Assembly (NCBI GenBank): GCA_029263415.1
Contig: JAJCXN010000039.1
Span: 1-64,000 of the forward strand
Direction of reading: 5' to 3'
From: Acidobacteriota bacterium
Lineage (GTDB): Bacteria > Acidobacteriota > Thermoanaerobaculia > Multivoradales > Multivoraceae
DNA: 64,000 nt
Within the stretch, counting starts at the first letter, position 1; every line of letters begins with the position of its first letter. The notes beneath the pieces are model-generated. The model was not told the origin of the DNA, ran no database searches, and saw only the letters and a program-made list of their open reading frames with translations. Made by a program: the position numbers and the translations under genes. Positions 16,739 through 25,897 of the stretch are shown one piece after another.

Positions 16739-17847
16739 GTCTTTACGCAGTTCTACTCACGGTTCACATCATCGCGGGCTTCTCGTCGCTCTTGTCGTCC
16801 TTCGTGGCGATCGGATCCAAGGTTTGGCCGATCGCTCATCGTTGGCATCGATGGAGCGGCAAGGTGTTCTTCGCTGGCATGGTGGTGGTCTTCCTCACTG
16901 CGTTGCCGATGGCGATTCTGAGGCCAAATTTGTTCCTGTTCTTGATTGCCTTCTTCAGTTTCTACTTGGCATTCGCGGGTTGGCGGATAGCGCGCAATCG
17001 CACTGGATTGGCCCAGTGGCCAGACTGGGCTGCGGTTGGAGTTATGTCGGTGACGGCCGTGGCGATGCTGGTCATCGGTTTGCTCAGCTTCACTCGTTCT
17101 AGCAGTGCAGCGATCGTCCTGTTTGTGTTCGCGGCGCTGGGAGCGCTGTTGACAGCGGGTCACGCGTCCGCCCTTCGCGGAGAGCTTCGTGGAGCGGAGC
17201 GGATCGGCCTTCACATCTCGATGATGATGGGCGCGACCATCTCGACGTTGACCGCCTTCGTAGTGGTCAATGCTGCCTTTCTGCCGACTGTGCTCGCGTG
17301 GCTCGGACCAACCTTCCTACTGACTCCGGTGATCGTCATGATGCGTGTTCGACTCAGGCGAAGCCCCAAGAAGATTCTTGCCGCTTCGCCGGGAGCAGCA
17401 GTTGGTTTGTTTGTGATGTTGGGCGCAGGAGCACTTAGCCTTAGCTCCTTGATGACCAGTCCTGCGCATGCTGCGCAGGAACAGCAGACGTCTGTGATCG
17501 TTCAGGGTGCCGAAGACGCTAGTCAGGTGCGGTGCGCGGCATACGACAAAGCGAACACTGAGGGTTTCCCGAAAGCCGACCAGTCGTCGGCTTCAGCCAA
17601 CGGGGAGCCGGGTGACGGCGGCGTGGCTGTCTGCAAGTTTGACGGGCTCGAGGGAGTCTGGGCTTTTGCCATCTTTGTGGATGAGAACGGTAATGGGAAA
17701 CTCGACACTGCGGCGTTCGGTCGACCAGTGGAGCCTTATGGCTTCAGCAACGGTGCACAGGGACGGTTCGGACCGCCTCCATGGACGAAGGCTGCGGTTG
17801 ATCTGCAGGCAGTCGATCATCAAGTGCCGGTGACGGTGTCTAAGTAG
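16735..17847 (+). CDS. Membrane protein with C-terminal DUF2141-like domain
   Basis: From ATG 16735 (AAGGAG at 16721-16726) the protein has 370 residues. About seven hydrophobic helices in residues 1-210 resemble DUF2306-type membrane proteins (VHIIAGFSSLLSSFVAIGSK, HRWHRWSGKVFFAGM). An eighth helix near 225-245 ends in AHA. The rest is a secreted domain with WAFAIFVDENGNGKLD, then AFGRPVEPYGFSNGAQGRFGPPPW, the hallmark of DUF2141. DUF2141 is usually a separate small secreted protein, so this fusion is uncommon. Topology predicts the domain outside the cytoplasm. Function is unknown; coupling to PadR suggests an inducible stress or detoxification role. Confidence 0.75.
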   Translation: MSLYAVLLTVHIIAGFSSLLSSFVAIGSKVWPIAHRWHRWSGKVFFAGMVVVFLTALPMAILRPNLFLFLIAFFSFYLAFAGWRIARNRTGLAQWPDWAAVGVMSVTAVAMLVIGLLSFTRSSSAAIVLFVFAALGALLTAGHASALRGELRGAERIGLHISMMMGATISTLTAFVVVNAAFLPTVLAWLGPTFLLTPVIVMMRVRLRRSPKKILAASPGAAVGLFVMLGAGALSLSSLMTSPAHAAQEQQTSVIVQGAEDASQVRCAAYDKANTEGFPKADQSSASANGEPGDGGVAVCKFDGLEGVWAFAIFVDENGNGKLDTAAFGRPVEPYGFSNGAQGRFGPPPWTKAAVDLQAVDHQVPVTVSK

Positions 17848-18014
17848 GAGCGCCGTGCTGGCTCGTCCGGAGTCCACGCGCCCCTTTGGCTTTTGAGAGA
17901 ACCTTGCGTGACCAGTGGTCGTATGCAGAAGTAACCAAGGACGGCCAGAACTAGGAACTGTGCGCTCCGCTACGGATTATTGCGCCTCGCTAGGGGCTTA
18001 AGGAGATAGCCGCG

Positions 18015-18377
18015 ATGCATGCGATTCGAATCATCGGTGGCGTCGTTGCCGGGTATTTCATCTTCGCGATCGCCAGTATGTCGCTGCTGGGCCTGCTCGG
18101 AGCACGCACTGGATTTGCAGTCATGGCCGGCACTCTGCTTGCGCTTGCTGTGATCGGTGTCGTCGCTGGGCTCGCTGTGCGTTTGATCGCGGCGACCGCT
18201 GGTCGCCCGGTAGGCGCCTATGTGCTGGCAGGTCTAGTCGCTCTTGCGACGCTCGCGAACCTGATTCTTCAGCTTGGAGCGGAACCCACCTGGTACAAGC
18301 TCGGTACGCTGTTGCTGACTGTTCCCGCGGTGGTGTGGGCGGCGCTGCGGGGGTCAGCGAAAGCGGCAAGTAAGTAG
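18015..18377 (+). CDS. Small four-helix membrane protein
   Basis: The 120-residue protein has four hydrophobic segments (roughly 5-28, 34-58, 65-85 and 92-112) with short Gly/Ala-rich loops and a basic C-terminus (RGSAKAASK). AAGGAG at 18000-18005 precedes the ATG. It lies 170 bp after the PadR pair and could be read with it. No family was recognised. Confidence 0.6.
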   Translation: MHAIRIIGGVVAGYFIFAIASMSLLGLLGARTGFAVMAGTLLALAVIGVVAGLAVRLIAATAGRPVGAYVLAGLVALATLANLILQLGAEPTWYKLGTLLLTVPAVVWAALRGSAKAASK

Positions 18378-18423
18378 TCGCCGATCTCGGCCCGTTGCGC
18401 GGCCTCGTAGGGGTCGGCCGCGA

Positions 18424-19197
18424 CTACCACCGAATCGTCAGGTTCTGAAGCAGGAACATCGAAGTCGGCTCGCCATCGAACCGACCGGGTTCGAAACGCC
18501 AATCGCCAAAGCTGTTGAGGGCCGCGGCTAATAGTGTGGCGGGAACAGAGCTTGTATCGACGTTAGGCGAGTGAAGTCGCCCGTTGACCCCGGTGTGAAA
18601 ACGGATGCTGAGCGTCCCGGTTCTGGTCGGTGCCTGGAAGCGGAAGTTGGGAAGTGGAGCATTCAGCTTCTTGGGCTTCACTAGGCCCGTCGGCGCTTGA
18701 TCGACCCACAGAGCGTTCTTTAAGTCGAGCGGTGGTTTGCTAATGATGAGAGCGATCGCTTCGCCGTCGACGCCGTAAGCTGCTAGATCCCATTCACTCG
18801 CCGCCGGAAACAGAAGCAGCGCTGCTTGCCAGTCCCAACGGGCATCGAGCGGTTCGCCTAGCTGGTGCGCTGCGATAGCGCGCAACACGAAAGCCATGGC
18901 GAGCCGTCGCTCAACTGGCTCTCCGGACAACGCCGTGCGAAGACAATCGTTCAAAACTCGATTGGTCTGCTTGATCGCCTTCTTCGGTGTGCCAGCGGTC
19001 AGAGCGTCGTCGGCGGTGCGGAGCGCTCGATCCCATCGTTCCAGCATACGCATAGCGGCACCGTTCGCCGCCTTGGGTCCCACCATCTTTGACTGCCCGA
19101 GCGTGGGGCTCGGCAGAACCTGAATCGCTGCGACAATGAGCAGCGGCCCGAGACCCCAGAGTGGTACTCGCGGAAAGATAGCTAGTGGCCGTGACAT
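18424..19197 (-). CDS. Secreted protein with TonB-C-like domain
   Basis: The 257-residue protein has a signal peptide (hydrophobic 10-30, cleavage near TLGQS). Residues 45-140 are helical with TPR-like character. Residues 175-257 resemble the TonB C-terminal fold: NFRFQAPTRTGTLSIRFHTGVNGRLHSPNVDTSSVP, then LLAAALNSFGDWRFEPGRFDGEPTSMFLLQNLTIRW, with the typical pattern of a carried gradient sentence ending in a W-R-F-x-P strand. Such TonB-C-like proteins without a membrane anchor are common in this kind of genome, and their role is not established. It is 50 bp downstream of the response regulator gene on the same strand, so they may form an operon. Confidence 0.65.
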   Translation of the reverse strand: MSRPLAIFPRVPLWGLGPLLIVAAIQVLPSPTLGQSKMVGPKAANGAAMRMLERWDRALRTADDALTAGTPKKAIKQTNRVLNDCLRTALSGEPVERRLAMAFVLRAIAAHQLGEPLDARWDWQAALLLFPAASEWDLAAYGVDGEAIALIISKPPLDLKNALWVDQAPTGLVKPKKLNAPLPNFRFQAPTRTGTLSIRFHTGVNGRLHSPNVDTSSVPATLLAAALNSFGDWRFEPGRFDGEPTSMFLLQNLTIRW

Positions 19198-19247
19198 CGG
19201 CCAATCCTAACGCGGGAGCGGGGAGAAGCTTGTAGGCTGAGCGAGAG

Positions 19248-19928
19248 CTAAGCCGCCTCTTTCAGCACGTAGCCTGAACCTCTCACCGTTTGCAGGAGGC
19301 CGTCGCAGCCAGCACTGGAGAGCTTCCTGCGCAGTCGAGCCATGATCACGTCGATGACGTTGGATTGGCAGCGGTAGGCGTCGTCCCAGACGTGCTCCGC
19401 GATGGCCAGCCGGGAAAGTACCCGCCCGGTGTTGAGCATCAGGTACTCAAGCAGTGAGAGCTCCTTCGCGGTCAGGACCAAGGCTCCCTGCTTGGTGAGC
19501 GCGAGCCGCTGGTCACGGTTGAGAGTCAGTGGACCGACAGTCACTTCCGCGAGAGGGTGTGCGTTACGCCGACGCAGCAGGCAACGGGCCCGAGCCGCTA
19601 GTTCGTCTAGGTCGATCGGGCCGGCGATGCAGTCATCGGCCCCTGCGTCGAGGGCGCGAATACGATGCCTTGCTTCCTCGAACGGTGACAACACCAAGAT
19701 CGGTGTGGTGATGCCGGCGCGGCGGCACTGCTCGAGCCAGCGCAGAGTGGCCTCGAGGTTGGCTCCTGCTTCGGGGTTGAGGATCGCGAGGTCGTAGTCA
19801 ACCGACCAGAACACCGACTGCGCGCCACACAAACTTGCTTCCCAGTCGACCGCATGACCGTCATGATTCAGCCGACTCAGGATAGATGCAGCCCGCTGCG
19901 CACGACATTCGACTAATAGGATTCTCAT
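19248..19928 (-). CDS. OmpR-type response regulator with degenerate receiver
   Basis: From ATG 19928 (MRILLVE) the protein has 226 residues: a receiver fold (1-118) and an OmpR winged helix (about 128-224, LTAKELSLLEYLMLNTGRVLSR, QSNVIDVIMARLRRKL, TVRGSGYVL). The phosphoacceptor Asp is replaced: relatives read VILDLMLP while this reads AILNPEAG. The acidic pair after beta-1 is reduced (VECR in place of VEDD), and the conserved Lys of VKPF is Gly (IAGPI). It therefore probably does not respond to phosphorylation and no histidine kinase is adjacent. The longer upstream reading frame adds 30 low-complexity residues and was not used. It is divergent from the TonB receptor by 175 bp. Confidence 0.85.
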   Translation of the reverse strand: MRILLVECRAQRAASILSRLNHDGHAVDWEASLCGAQSVFWSVDYDLAILNPEAGANLEATLRWLEQCRRAGITTPILVLSPFEEARHRIRALDAGADDCIAGPIDLDELAARARCLLRRRNAHPLAEVTVGPLTLNRDQRLALTKQGALVLTAKELSLLEYLMLNTGRVLSRLAIAEHVWDDAYRCQSNVIDVIMARLRRKLSSAGCDGLLQTVRGSGYVLKEAA

Positions 19929-20103
19929 TACTGGTTTAGCCTCCACGGTTGGGGTTGAATTGCGCTTGATCGGTACACCGCGTGCGCCAAGCGGTGCAGC
20001 CTCGGGACAAGGAATCAAAGGCGCTACGCCTTCGTTCAGGGCCCAAGCGCTCAGGGTCTAGGTAGCCGCTCGCGTTCGGATCCTTCGCTCAAAGTTCAAA
20101 GCA

Positions 20104-22677
20104 ATGCAAAAACCGCCAAACACCGATCGTTCAGCTCTCCAGGCGCCGAGGATCGGTTTCTTGCTTTCGTGGCTGCTGCTGATGCTTGGATGGGCGACCC
20201 CGTTCTGCGTGTTTGCGGAGCACCACAAGCTCGAGGCGAGGCAGGAGGCCCATGCCGAATCGACCGTGCGAGTGAGTGAACTGCTCGAGGCCGCAGCTCA
20301 TTCTGGTTTGCGGCTTTTGTTCTCGGATGCGGTTGTTGGCCAGGCCACGGTGCTTGGAGAGTTCGAGCAGCTCTCGGCTCGCGCTCTTGATCCACAGCAG
20401 CTGAGCGCGATTCTTCGCAACGCCGGGCTTGATCTGCGGGCAGTGCAGACCTCCGACGAGGGCTCAGCGGTTAGGTCGTGGGTGGTGGTGCGCGCCGATC
20501 TGTTCCGGGTCCACGTGAGAGCAAGCGGCCAGCCTCTGCAAGCGCGGGTCGAAGTTTTTTCAGTGGCCGGGCGGAGCGGCTTGGAAACGCAGTTCACGAC
20601 TGACATCCACGGGATCGCTTTGCTGGACTCTCCGCAATCGGGAACCAGCCTCCGGGTCATCCGATCTGGATATCGACCGTTGACCGTGCGGCTCGGAAAG
20701 CGCCTGATGAGGGCCGGCGAGGTCACTGTTCAGCTCGACGCGTTGCCTGAGTCGGAAGAGCTCATCGTCGTTCGCGATCGGTTTGTCCCTTCCGCCGCTC
20801 TCGACGTTGTGCCTGAAGACGTTGCAGCACGACCGGGTGTGGTGGCCGATCCAATCGAGTCCGCGGCAGGCGTCAGCGGACTGCGCGGAGTTCCCTTCAA
20901 ATCCTTGCCCGAGGTGCGCGGCACGTCTCGCGATGGGCTCACCGTGTCGGTCGATGGCTTCGAATTGGTGCGTCCCTTTCACTTGGGCGAGTTTGGTGCT
21001 CCGATCAGCATCTTGCCGGCAGGAGCGGTGGCGAGAACGGCGCTTCGCACCACTGCGGATGTTTATGTCGCAGATCACAACGGTGGAGTCTTGGATCTGG
21101 TGACCGACCGTCGCGATCGCCAGCCCGCAGCGCGAACGGTACAAGTTGGTCCGCTACTCGCTGCGGTGTCAGCAGGTGGTCCAGGAAGAGGCTTCGTTGA
21201 TCGTTGGTTCGCGAGTGGCCGCAATGGTCTGCTCAATCAGGTGGCCGACGCCGCCGATGTCAGCGAACGACCCCGCTTCTGGGATGGCTATGCGGATTTC
21301 GGACTGAACATCAGTGAGAGCCTGTCGATCGCGGTGCACGCGCTCACGGCTGCGGATGAGCTAGAACTGTCGAAGGGCTCTTTGCGCAGCACTTTGCCGT
21401 CAGTTTCTACCTATCGGTCTCGGACCAGGGCGACTTATGGTTGGGTGTCTCTGCAGCAGGTCCTAGGTTCGCGAGCGGTGTTCGATTCGGTGGCCGGCTG
21501 GGGTCGGCGCGACGAGGTCCGCGAGGCAGGTGATGACTCAGACTTAAGACACTTCGACCTAACCGATACAACGGACCTCAGCATCGGCCAGGTCCGTCAG
21601 ACCGGACGCTGGTTCTCTGACGCTTGGCAAATTGAAGCCGGCGCCGAGTATCGGTTCTTGAAGCAGCATCGACGATCAGCAGCGCAGTTCGAGCTTCCGG
21701 AAGCCTGGGCAGGGCTACGCAGTGCTCCCATCTCAGGATCCTTTTTGGTTGCGCACCGCGGCAAGACTGAGCGCGTCTCAGCCTTCGCTGCCTACGGTTT
21801 CAGGCTCTCAGAGAAGATCGCTCTTAGCCTAGGCGCTCGTTACGAGGAGGGTTCCCGGGATCGTTCCGAGTCCGCTCTAACGCCGCGCGTCACTGCCACG
21901 GTTGCCTTGCCGGGTAGCGGTAGCTTGACCCTCGGCTACGCTCGGACTGCTCAAAGCCAGCAACCACAGGACCTTCAGATCTCAGACGGAGAGCTCGAGT
22001 TTTCGCGGCCGGAACTTGGCCACGATTGGTCACTGAGCTGGCGGCAGACCGCGGGTGAAGCCCAATTCGGCGCGACACTGTTCCACCGTTCGGTCGGCAA
22101 TCCGAGACTGCGCTATTTCAACTTGCTGGACCCTTTTAGTCTGGCGCCCGAACTCGAGGCCGACCGTCGCTCAGTTCTCCCTCACGAGAGTCGGAGTTGG
22201 GGCGGCGTGCTCCGCTGGGGCGCACCGATTAGCACCAGCTGGCGGGTGTCAGTTGAAGCTGGCATCACGCAGCACCGTTGGCGCATCGAGGACTATGAAA
22301 CCTCGGCTCCTTCTGAGCGTCCGATTGACACTCAGGTTTCTGCAAGCTGGAGACCGCCTGGAGCATGGTCGGTCGATCTTCAGTGGACGTGGGGCAGCGG
22401 CCTACCAACGACACCGCTGGTTGATGACGGCGCGTCGAGCATCGGCTTTGGCCGGTTCTTTTCGGAGCGTCTGCCCGCGCAGCATCAGCTAGGCGTGCGA
22501 GTTGCCCGTGCTTGGACCTCGCGTTTCGGCGGTTTCATTCTGTCCTTGGACGTTGAGAACCTGTACCACCGACGCAGTGTGCGTGGCTTCCGATTCACCG
22601 TCCCTCAAGGAACCGAGACTGAGCGACAGTTAGGCACAGGCGTGGTTCCTGCGATCAATCTTCGCTGGACCTTCTGA
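20104..22677 (+). CDS. TonB-dependent receptor with STN signalling domain
   Basis: The 857-residue protein has a signal peptide (about 15-38), a secretin/TonB short N-terminal (STN) domain (about 52-125), a carboxypeptidase-regulatory-like sandwich (about 135-210), a plug (SAAGVSGLRGVPFKSLPEVRGTSRDGLTVSVDGFEL) and a 22-strand-type barrel ending in aromatic Phe (NLRWTF). STN domains contact a FecR-type anti-sigma regulator in the periplasm, and a FecR/ECF pair lies just downstream on the other strand. The ligand is not evident; iron chelates or carbohydrate are the usual choices. No TonB, ExbB or ExbD gene is nearby. Confidence 0.88.
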   Translation: MQKPPNTDRSALQAPRIGFLLSWLLLMLGWATPFCVFAEHHKLEARQEAHAESTVRVSELLEAAAHSGLRLLFSDAVVGQATVLGEFEQLSARALDPQQLSAILRNAGLDLRAVQTSDEGSAVRSWVVVRADLFRVHVRASGQPLQARVEVFSVAGRSGLETQFTTDIHGIALLDSPQSGTSLRVIRSGYRPLTVRLGKRLMRAGEVTVQLDALPESEELIVVRDRFVPSAALDVVPEDVAARPGVVADPIESAAGVSGLRGVPFKSLPEVRGTSRDGLTVSVDGFELVRPFHLGEFGAPISILPAGAVARTALRTTADVYVADHNGGVLDLVTDRRDRQPAARTVQVGPLLAAVSAGGPGRGFVDRWFASGRNGLLNQVADAADVSERPRFWDGYADFGLNISESLSIAVHALTAADELELSKGSLRSTLPSVSTYRSRTRATYGWVSLQQVLGSRAVFDSVAGWGRRDEVREAGDDSDLRHFDLTDTTDLSIGQVRQTGRWFSDAWQIEAGAEYRFLKQHRRSAAQFELPEAWAGLRSAPISGSFLVAHRGKTERVSAFAAYGFRLSEKIALSLGARYEEGSRDRSESALTPRVTATVALPGSGSLTLGYARTAQSQQPQDLQISDGELEFSRPELGHDWSLSWRQTAGEAQFGATLFHRSVGNPRLRYFNLLDPFSLAPELEADRRSVLPHESRSWGGVLRWGAPISTSWRVSVEAGITQHRWRIEDYETSAPSERPIDTQVSASWRPPGAWSVDLQWTWGSGLPTTPLVDDGASSIGFGRFFSERLPAQHQLGVRVARAWTSRFGGFILSLDVENLYHRRSVRGFRFTVPQGTETERQLGTGVVPAINLRWTF

Positions 22678-22697
22678 GGGTGAGAGCGAGTACCGTC

Positions 22698-23711
22698 CTA
22701 CAGCTCGAGACGTCGTTGCAGGCTGTCGCGTTCACCAGCAACCTCGAGCCCTAGCATCGCGGCCACGACGTCTAGACTCTGATCCGCCTTGATGGCGCCG
22801 AAGTCGCCGTGGAGTGTGCTCTCAAGCAGGCGCTCGGCATCGGTTGATAGCGAGACCTGCCAATCGGTTTCGCTCTTGAGCCATGCGAGATAGTCGCTCA
22901 ACGTTGCCCCCTCTAGGTGGAAGGAGGGGGCGGCGTCGATCACCCAGCGCCATGCGTCGGGACCCCTTCCACTTGACGTTTTGCTCCAGCCGTTCGATGT
23001 CAGTTGAAGCGCGTTGCCTTCTTCGAGCCGTCGTTGTTCGGTGGGGGAGTCGATCCTCACCGTGCCGGAGCGAACCCTGACCCCGGAATGGACAAGCGGG
23101 TTCGTGGCGACGGTGATTTCGTACTGCGTGCCGATTTCGGAAACGGCGCCAAACGGCGTCAGGATGCTGCGGGAGGAGATCCCACGTTGAGCGTCGCGCT
23201 TGGAGTCGAGGTAGAGCTTGCCGCGCTCGAGGAACCAACGGTCCGCTGTATCGAACCGGAGTGTCGTGCCAGCGGCTAGTCGGAGTTCTCCACCGTCTGC
23301 GAGTTGCAGCGCCACAGGCTCCGTCGCAACGATCGATGACGCGAATCCGATGCCGGCTGATCCGTGATGTTCATTGGTGGCATCGTCGACGATCGTTGTG
23401 ACTTGAGGCTCACCTAGGAGAACCGCAGTGACGACGAGCAGCTCGACTTGGTCGCTGTCGAACCACCGAACGAAGAGAAACAGCAGCGCCATTCCGGCAA
23501 GCGCAGCGGCGGCCCGCTGCGCCCAGCGTGGGATCGTTGGTTGGCGCCGAGGTGTAGGTGCTGGTGCGCTTGCTTGGTCGATCGCCTCGCGCCATGCGGT
23601 GAGGACCGCCTCTTTGGGAGCGCGGTGATCTAGCTTGCGCTGGGGACGCTTACCAGCAGCCGCGAGCAGGTCTTGGACCTCATGGGCCAGGTTGTCTTGG
23701 GAATCTGTCAT
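22698..23711 (-). CDS. FecR-family anti-sigma regulator
   Basis: The 337-residue protein has a cytoplasmic N-terminal part with a basic RKLDHRAPKEAVLTAWREA segment, one membrane helix (about 67-86, AGMALLFLFVRWF) and a periplasmic FecR domain (QLADGGELRLAAGTTLRF, then ERGKLYLD, SILTPFGAVSEIGTQYEI and GVRVRSGTVRI). The end (FHLEGATLSDYLAWLKSETDW) is STN-like and would meet the receptor. Its ATG overlaps the sigma-factor stop by one base with AGGAGG at 23719-23724, so the two are coupled. A TTG one codon upstream is less likely. Confidence 0.88.
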   Translation of the reverse strand: MTDSQDNLAHEVQDLLAAAGKRPQRKLDHRAPKEAVLTAWREAIDQASAPAPTPRRQPTIPRWAQRAAAALAGMALLFLFVRWFDSDQVELLVVTAVLLGEPQVTTIVDDATNEHHGSAGIGFASSIVATEPVALQLADGGELRLAAGTTLRFDTADRWFLERGKLYLDSKRDAQRGISSRSILTPFGAVSEIGTQYEITVATNPLVHSGVRVRSGTVRIDSPTEQRRLEEGNALQLTSNGWSKTSSGRGPDAWRWVIDAAPSFHLEGATLSDYLAWLKSETDWQVSLSTDAERLLESTLHGDFGAIKADQSLDVVAAMLGLEVAGERDSLQRRLEL

Positions 23712-24277
23712 CAAGAGAACCTCCTGCGAAACGTTGATCGCGCTCTCGAAAGCAGGGACTCGACCGCTTTGGGGGTGGCGTTCAGCGCTTCAGCGATTTC
23801 AAACACCGAGAGTCCCTCGCAGTACTTGAGCTCGAGCGCCCGGGCTTGAGATGCGGGCAGGGTGTCGAGTGTTCGGTGCACTGCCATCGCTAGCTCTCTG
23901 CGTTCCAGTTGAGAACCAGGCTGGTCGCTGCGGGCTGTGCGTAGAGCTTGCTCCCACTCAAGAGCGGTGCGGTCCACCTGGTGTTGGCGGTCTCTGACCC
24001 GGTGCTTGATTCGCTGGGCGATTTGGTTGTGGCAGATGCCCCGCAACCAACCGCTGAGCGACGCTTCACCGCGAAAGGCGCCCAGTCCAGTGACAGCTGC
24101 GCACAAGGTCTCTTGCAAGACCTCGATGGCTTGATCGTGGTCTCCGTCGAGCGCGCGTTCGGCTTGTCGCTGTAATGGCGGTGCGTACTCTTCATAGAAC
24201 AGTTCGAAGGCTGCTTCGTCCTTCGCGAGTAGACGTGCGACGAGGGCTGCCTCTGGGTCGTGATCGGGCGTATCCAT
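23711..24277 (-). CDS. ECF-type RNA polymerase sigma factor
   Basis: From ATG 24277 the protein has 188 residues. Region 2 is visible as AFELFYEEYAPPLQRQAERAL...AIEVLQETLCAAVTGLGAFRGEASLSGWLRGICHNQIAQRIK, and region 4 as LDTLPASQARALELKYCEGLSVFEIAEALNATPKAVESLLSRAR. A 31-residue in-frame extension upstream lacks conservation and was left out. It is the partner of the FecR-like regulator and would be released or activated when the STN receptor binds its ligand. Confidence 0.9.
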   Translation of the reverse strand: MDTPDHDPEAALVARLLAKDEAAFELFYEEYAPPLQRQAERALDGDHDQAIEVLQETLCAAVTGLGAFRGEASLSGWLRGICHNQIAQRIKHRVRDRQHQVDRTALEWEQALRTARSDQPGSQLERRELAMAVHRTLDTLPASQARALELKYCEGLSVFEIAEALNATPKAVESLLSRARSTFRRRFS

Positions 24278-24503
24278 GCAAACCACAGTGTACGAGTGTC
24301 TGGCTGCTCCCGGAGGGAACAGCGGCTTACGCATCGTCGCAGCGGTTCCTGAACGGTTGATGAACGCCATTTCGCAAGCGGCGTCGAAGTTCGAGTGAGT
24401 TGAGCCGAAGATGAACAGTTGGTGAACTGACTTCGTTGGGAAGTGTCCTTGGTGCAGCCTTCACGCAACAGCTCGCCAGAGGGTGAGCCAAAAGGTGACC
24501 TTG

Positions 24504-25631
24504 ATGTTCAAACACAATGCGCGGCGACAGTCCTTTCGGGTGTGCCAACGCGGTCGGTCTAGTCGCGGGCGATACGCAGTGTGGCTTGCTTGTGCAGTCC
24601 TCATCAGCAGTGCCGGTACGGTTTCGGCTGCGACCGAGAAATCGGTGCGCAAGAAGATGGGGTCTCGCTTTGAGATCACCGCAGTGCATGCGGATCGACA
24701 GCGAGCAAGCGATGCGATTGGTGCGGCCTATGCTGAGATCGATCGGCTCGAAGCTCTGATCTCGTCGTGGAACCCTGAGTCGCAGACCAGCGAGCTCGCG
24801 CGAACTGCTGGCACCGTGCCAGCGAGGGTGCACGACGACTTGTTCGGTCTGATTCGTCGATCGCTCAAGGTCGCCAAGCTCACTGATGGCGCATTCGATA
24901 TCTCGTTTGCCGGGGCCGGCCGATTGTGGAACTTCAAAGCAGATCCACCTCGACTGCCCGATGACGCACAGCTCAAGCAAGCGCTCCGGTTGGTCGACTA
25001 CCGCAAGATCGCGGTCGACGTCGATTCCAGAACCGTGCTCCTCGAAGAGGCAGGCATGCGCATCGGGTTCGGTGGCATTGGCAAAGGCTTCGCCGCGAAC
25101 CGCGCTGCTGCGGTGATGCGGGAGATGGGCATCACCTCTGGCGTGGTCAATGCAGGCGGAGATCTGCTTGCCTTTGGCGAGCAAGAAAACGGCGACCTTT
25201 GGACCGTCTCGATTGCAGATCCAAAGAACCCAGGTGAAGTATTTGCGCGGCTCGGGATTTCCAATCAGGCAGTGGTCACGTCCGGCGACTACGAGAGCTT
25301 TTTCGAGATCGATGGCAAGCGCTACGCGCACATTCTTGATCCGCGCACCGGCTATCCCGTCTCTGAGCTCGCGAGTGTGACCATTGTCTGCCCCGATGCC
25401 GAACTGGCCGACGCCTTGGCCACCGCTGTTTCGGTGCTCGGGCCGAAGGAGGGCATGGCCCTGGTCAACCGACTTCAAGGCGTCGAGGCGCTGTTGGTGT
25501 CGATGGACGGCGACATGACCTTCTCGCACAACTTGGAGTCGAACCTGACTCAAGAGGCCGGCTCAGCATCTCTGTCCGCTAGCCCTCTGAAATCGCACAG
25601 CCCCCGAAGGGGAGAGGACCGCTACCGATGA
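24504..25631 (+). CDS. apbE: FAD:protein FMN transferase
   Basis: From ATG 24504 (AAGGTG seven bases upstream) the protein has 375 residues with an N-terminal hydrophobic export segment. ApbE family motifs are clear: SSWNPESQTSELAR, FDISFAGAGRLWNF, GFGGIGKGFAANRAA, GVVNAGGDLLAFG, VVTSGDYESFFEIDGKRYAHILDPRTGYPV (metal and FAD binding), and DALATAVSVLG. It moves FMN from FAD to a Ser or Thr of exported flavoproteins. It starts an operon whose next three genes overlap end to start, so its target may be one of them or elsewhere. A GTG at 24483 is an alternative start. Confidence 0.93.
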   Translation: MFKHNARRQSFRVCQRGRSSRGRYAVWLACAVLISSAGTVSAATEKSVRKKMGSRFEITAVHADRQRASDAIGAAYAEIDRLEALISSWNPESQTSELARTAGTVPARVHDDLFGLIRRSLKVAKLTDGAFDISFAGAGRLWNFKADPPRLPDDAQLKQALRLVDYRKIAVDVDSRTVLLEEAGMRIGFGGIGKGFAANRAAAVMREMGITSGVVNAGGDLLAFGEQENGDLWTVSIADPKNPGEVFARLGISNQAVVTSGDYESFFEIDGKRYAHILDPRTGYPVSELASVTIVCPDAELADALATAVSVLGPKEGMALVNRLQGVEALLVSMDGDMTFSHNLESNLTQEAGSASLSASPLKSHSPRRGEDRYR

Positions 25632-25897
25632 GTTCCCGATCGACTTCGAATGCTCGTTCCCGTTACGCAAATGGCGGATGGGCGCAACCAATTCTTTGGT
25701 TGGCTCTTTGCTTTGCTCTAACTACCTCAATAGGCTGTGCGACGGTGAAACCGTGGGAACGCGACACCCATGCGCTTTCGCCCATGCAGGCCGAAGACCA
25801 CAAATGCCACCGGTTTGAGCGCAACATTGAGGTCTACCGCGAAGGCGCCGTCGGCGCTAACGGTGGCAAGTCCGGCGGAGGCTGCGGATGCTCATAA
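25628..25897 (+). CDS. DUF4266 lipoprotein with Gly/Cys tail
   Basis: This 89-residue protein has a hydrophobic segment (about 19-36) ending in a lipobox, TSIGC (Cys37), followed by ATVKPWERDTHALSPM, the conserved DUF4266 core (VKPWER). The mature part ends GGKSGGGCGCS, with two vicinal-type cysteines that could bind metal or be a redox handle. It overlaps ApbE by ATGA and the next gene by 10 bp. The function of the family is not known to me; the constant association with ApbE and a thioredoxin suggests an envelope redox or metal role. Confidence 0.88.
   Translation: MSSRSTSNARSRYANGGWAQPILWLALCFALTTSIGCATVKPWERDTHALSPMQAEDHKCHRFERNIEVYREGAVGANGGKSGGGCGCS

Noticed and set aside
24327-25553. 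408-codon minus-strand frame opposite apbE
   Set aside because: The plus strand has unmistakable ApbE motifs; the antisense product has none.
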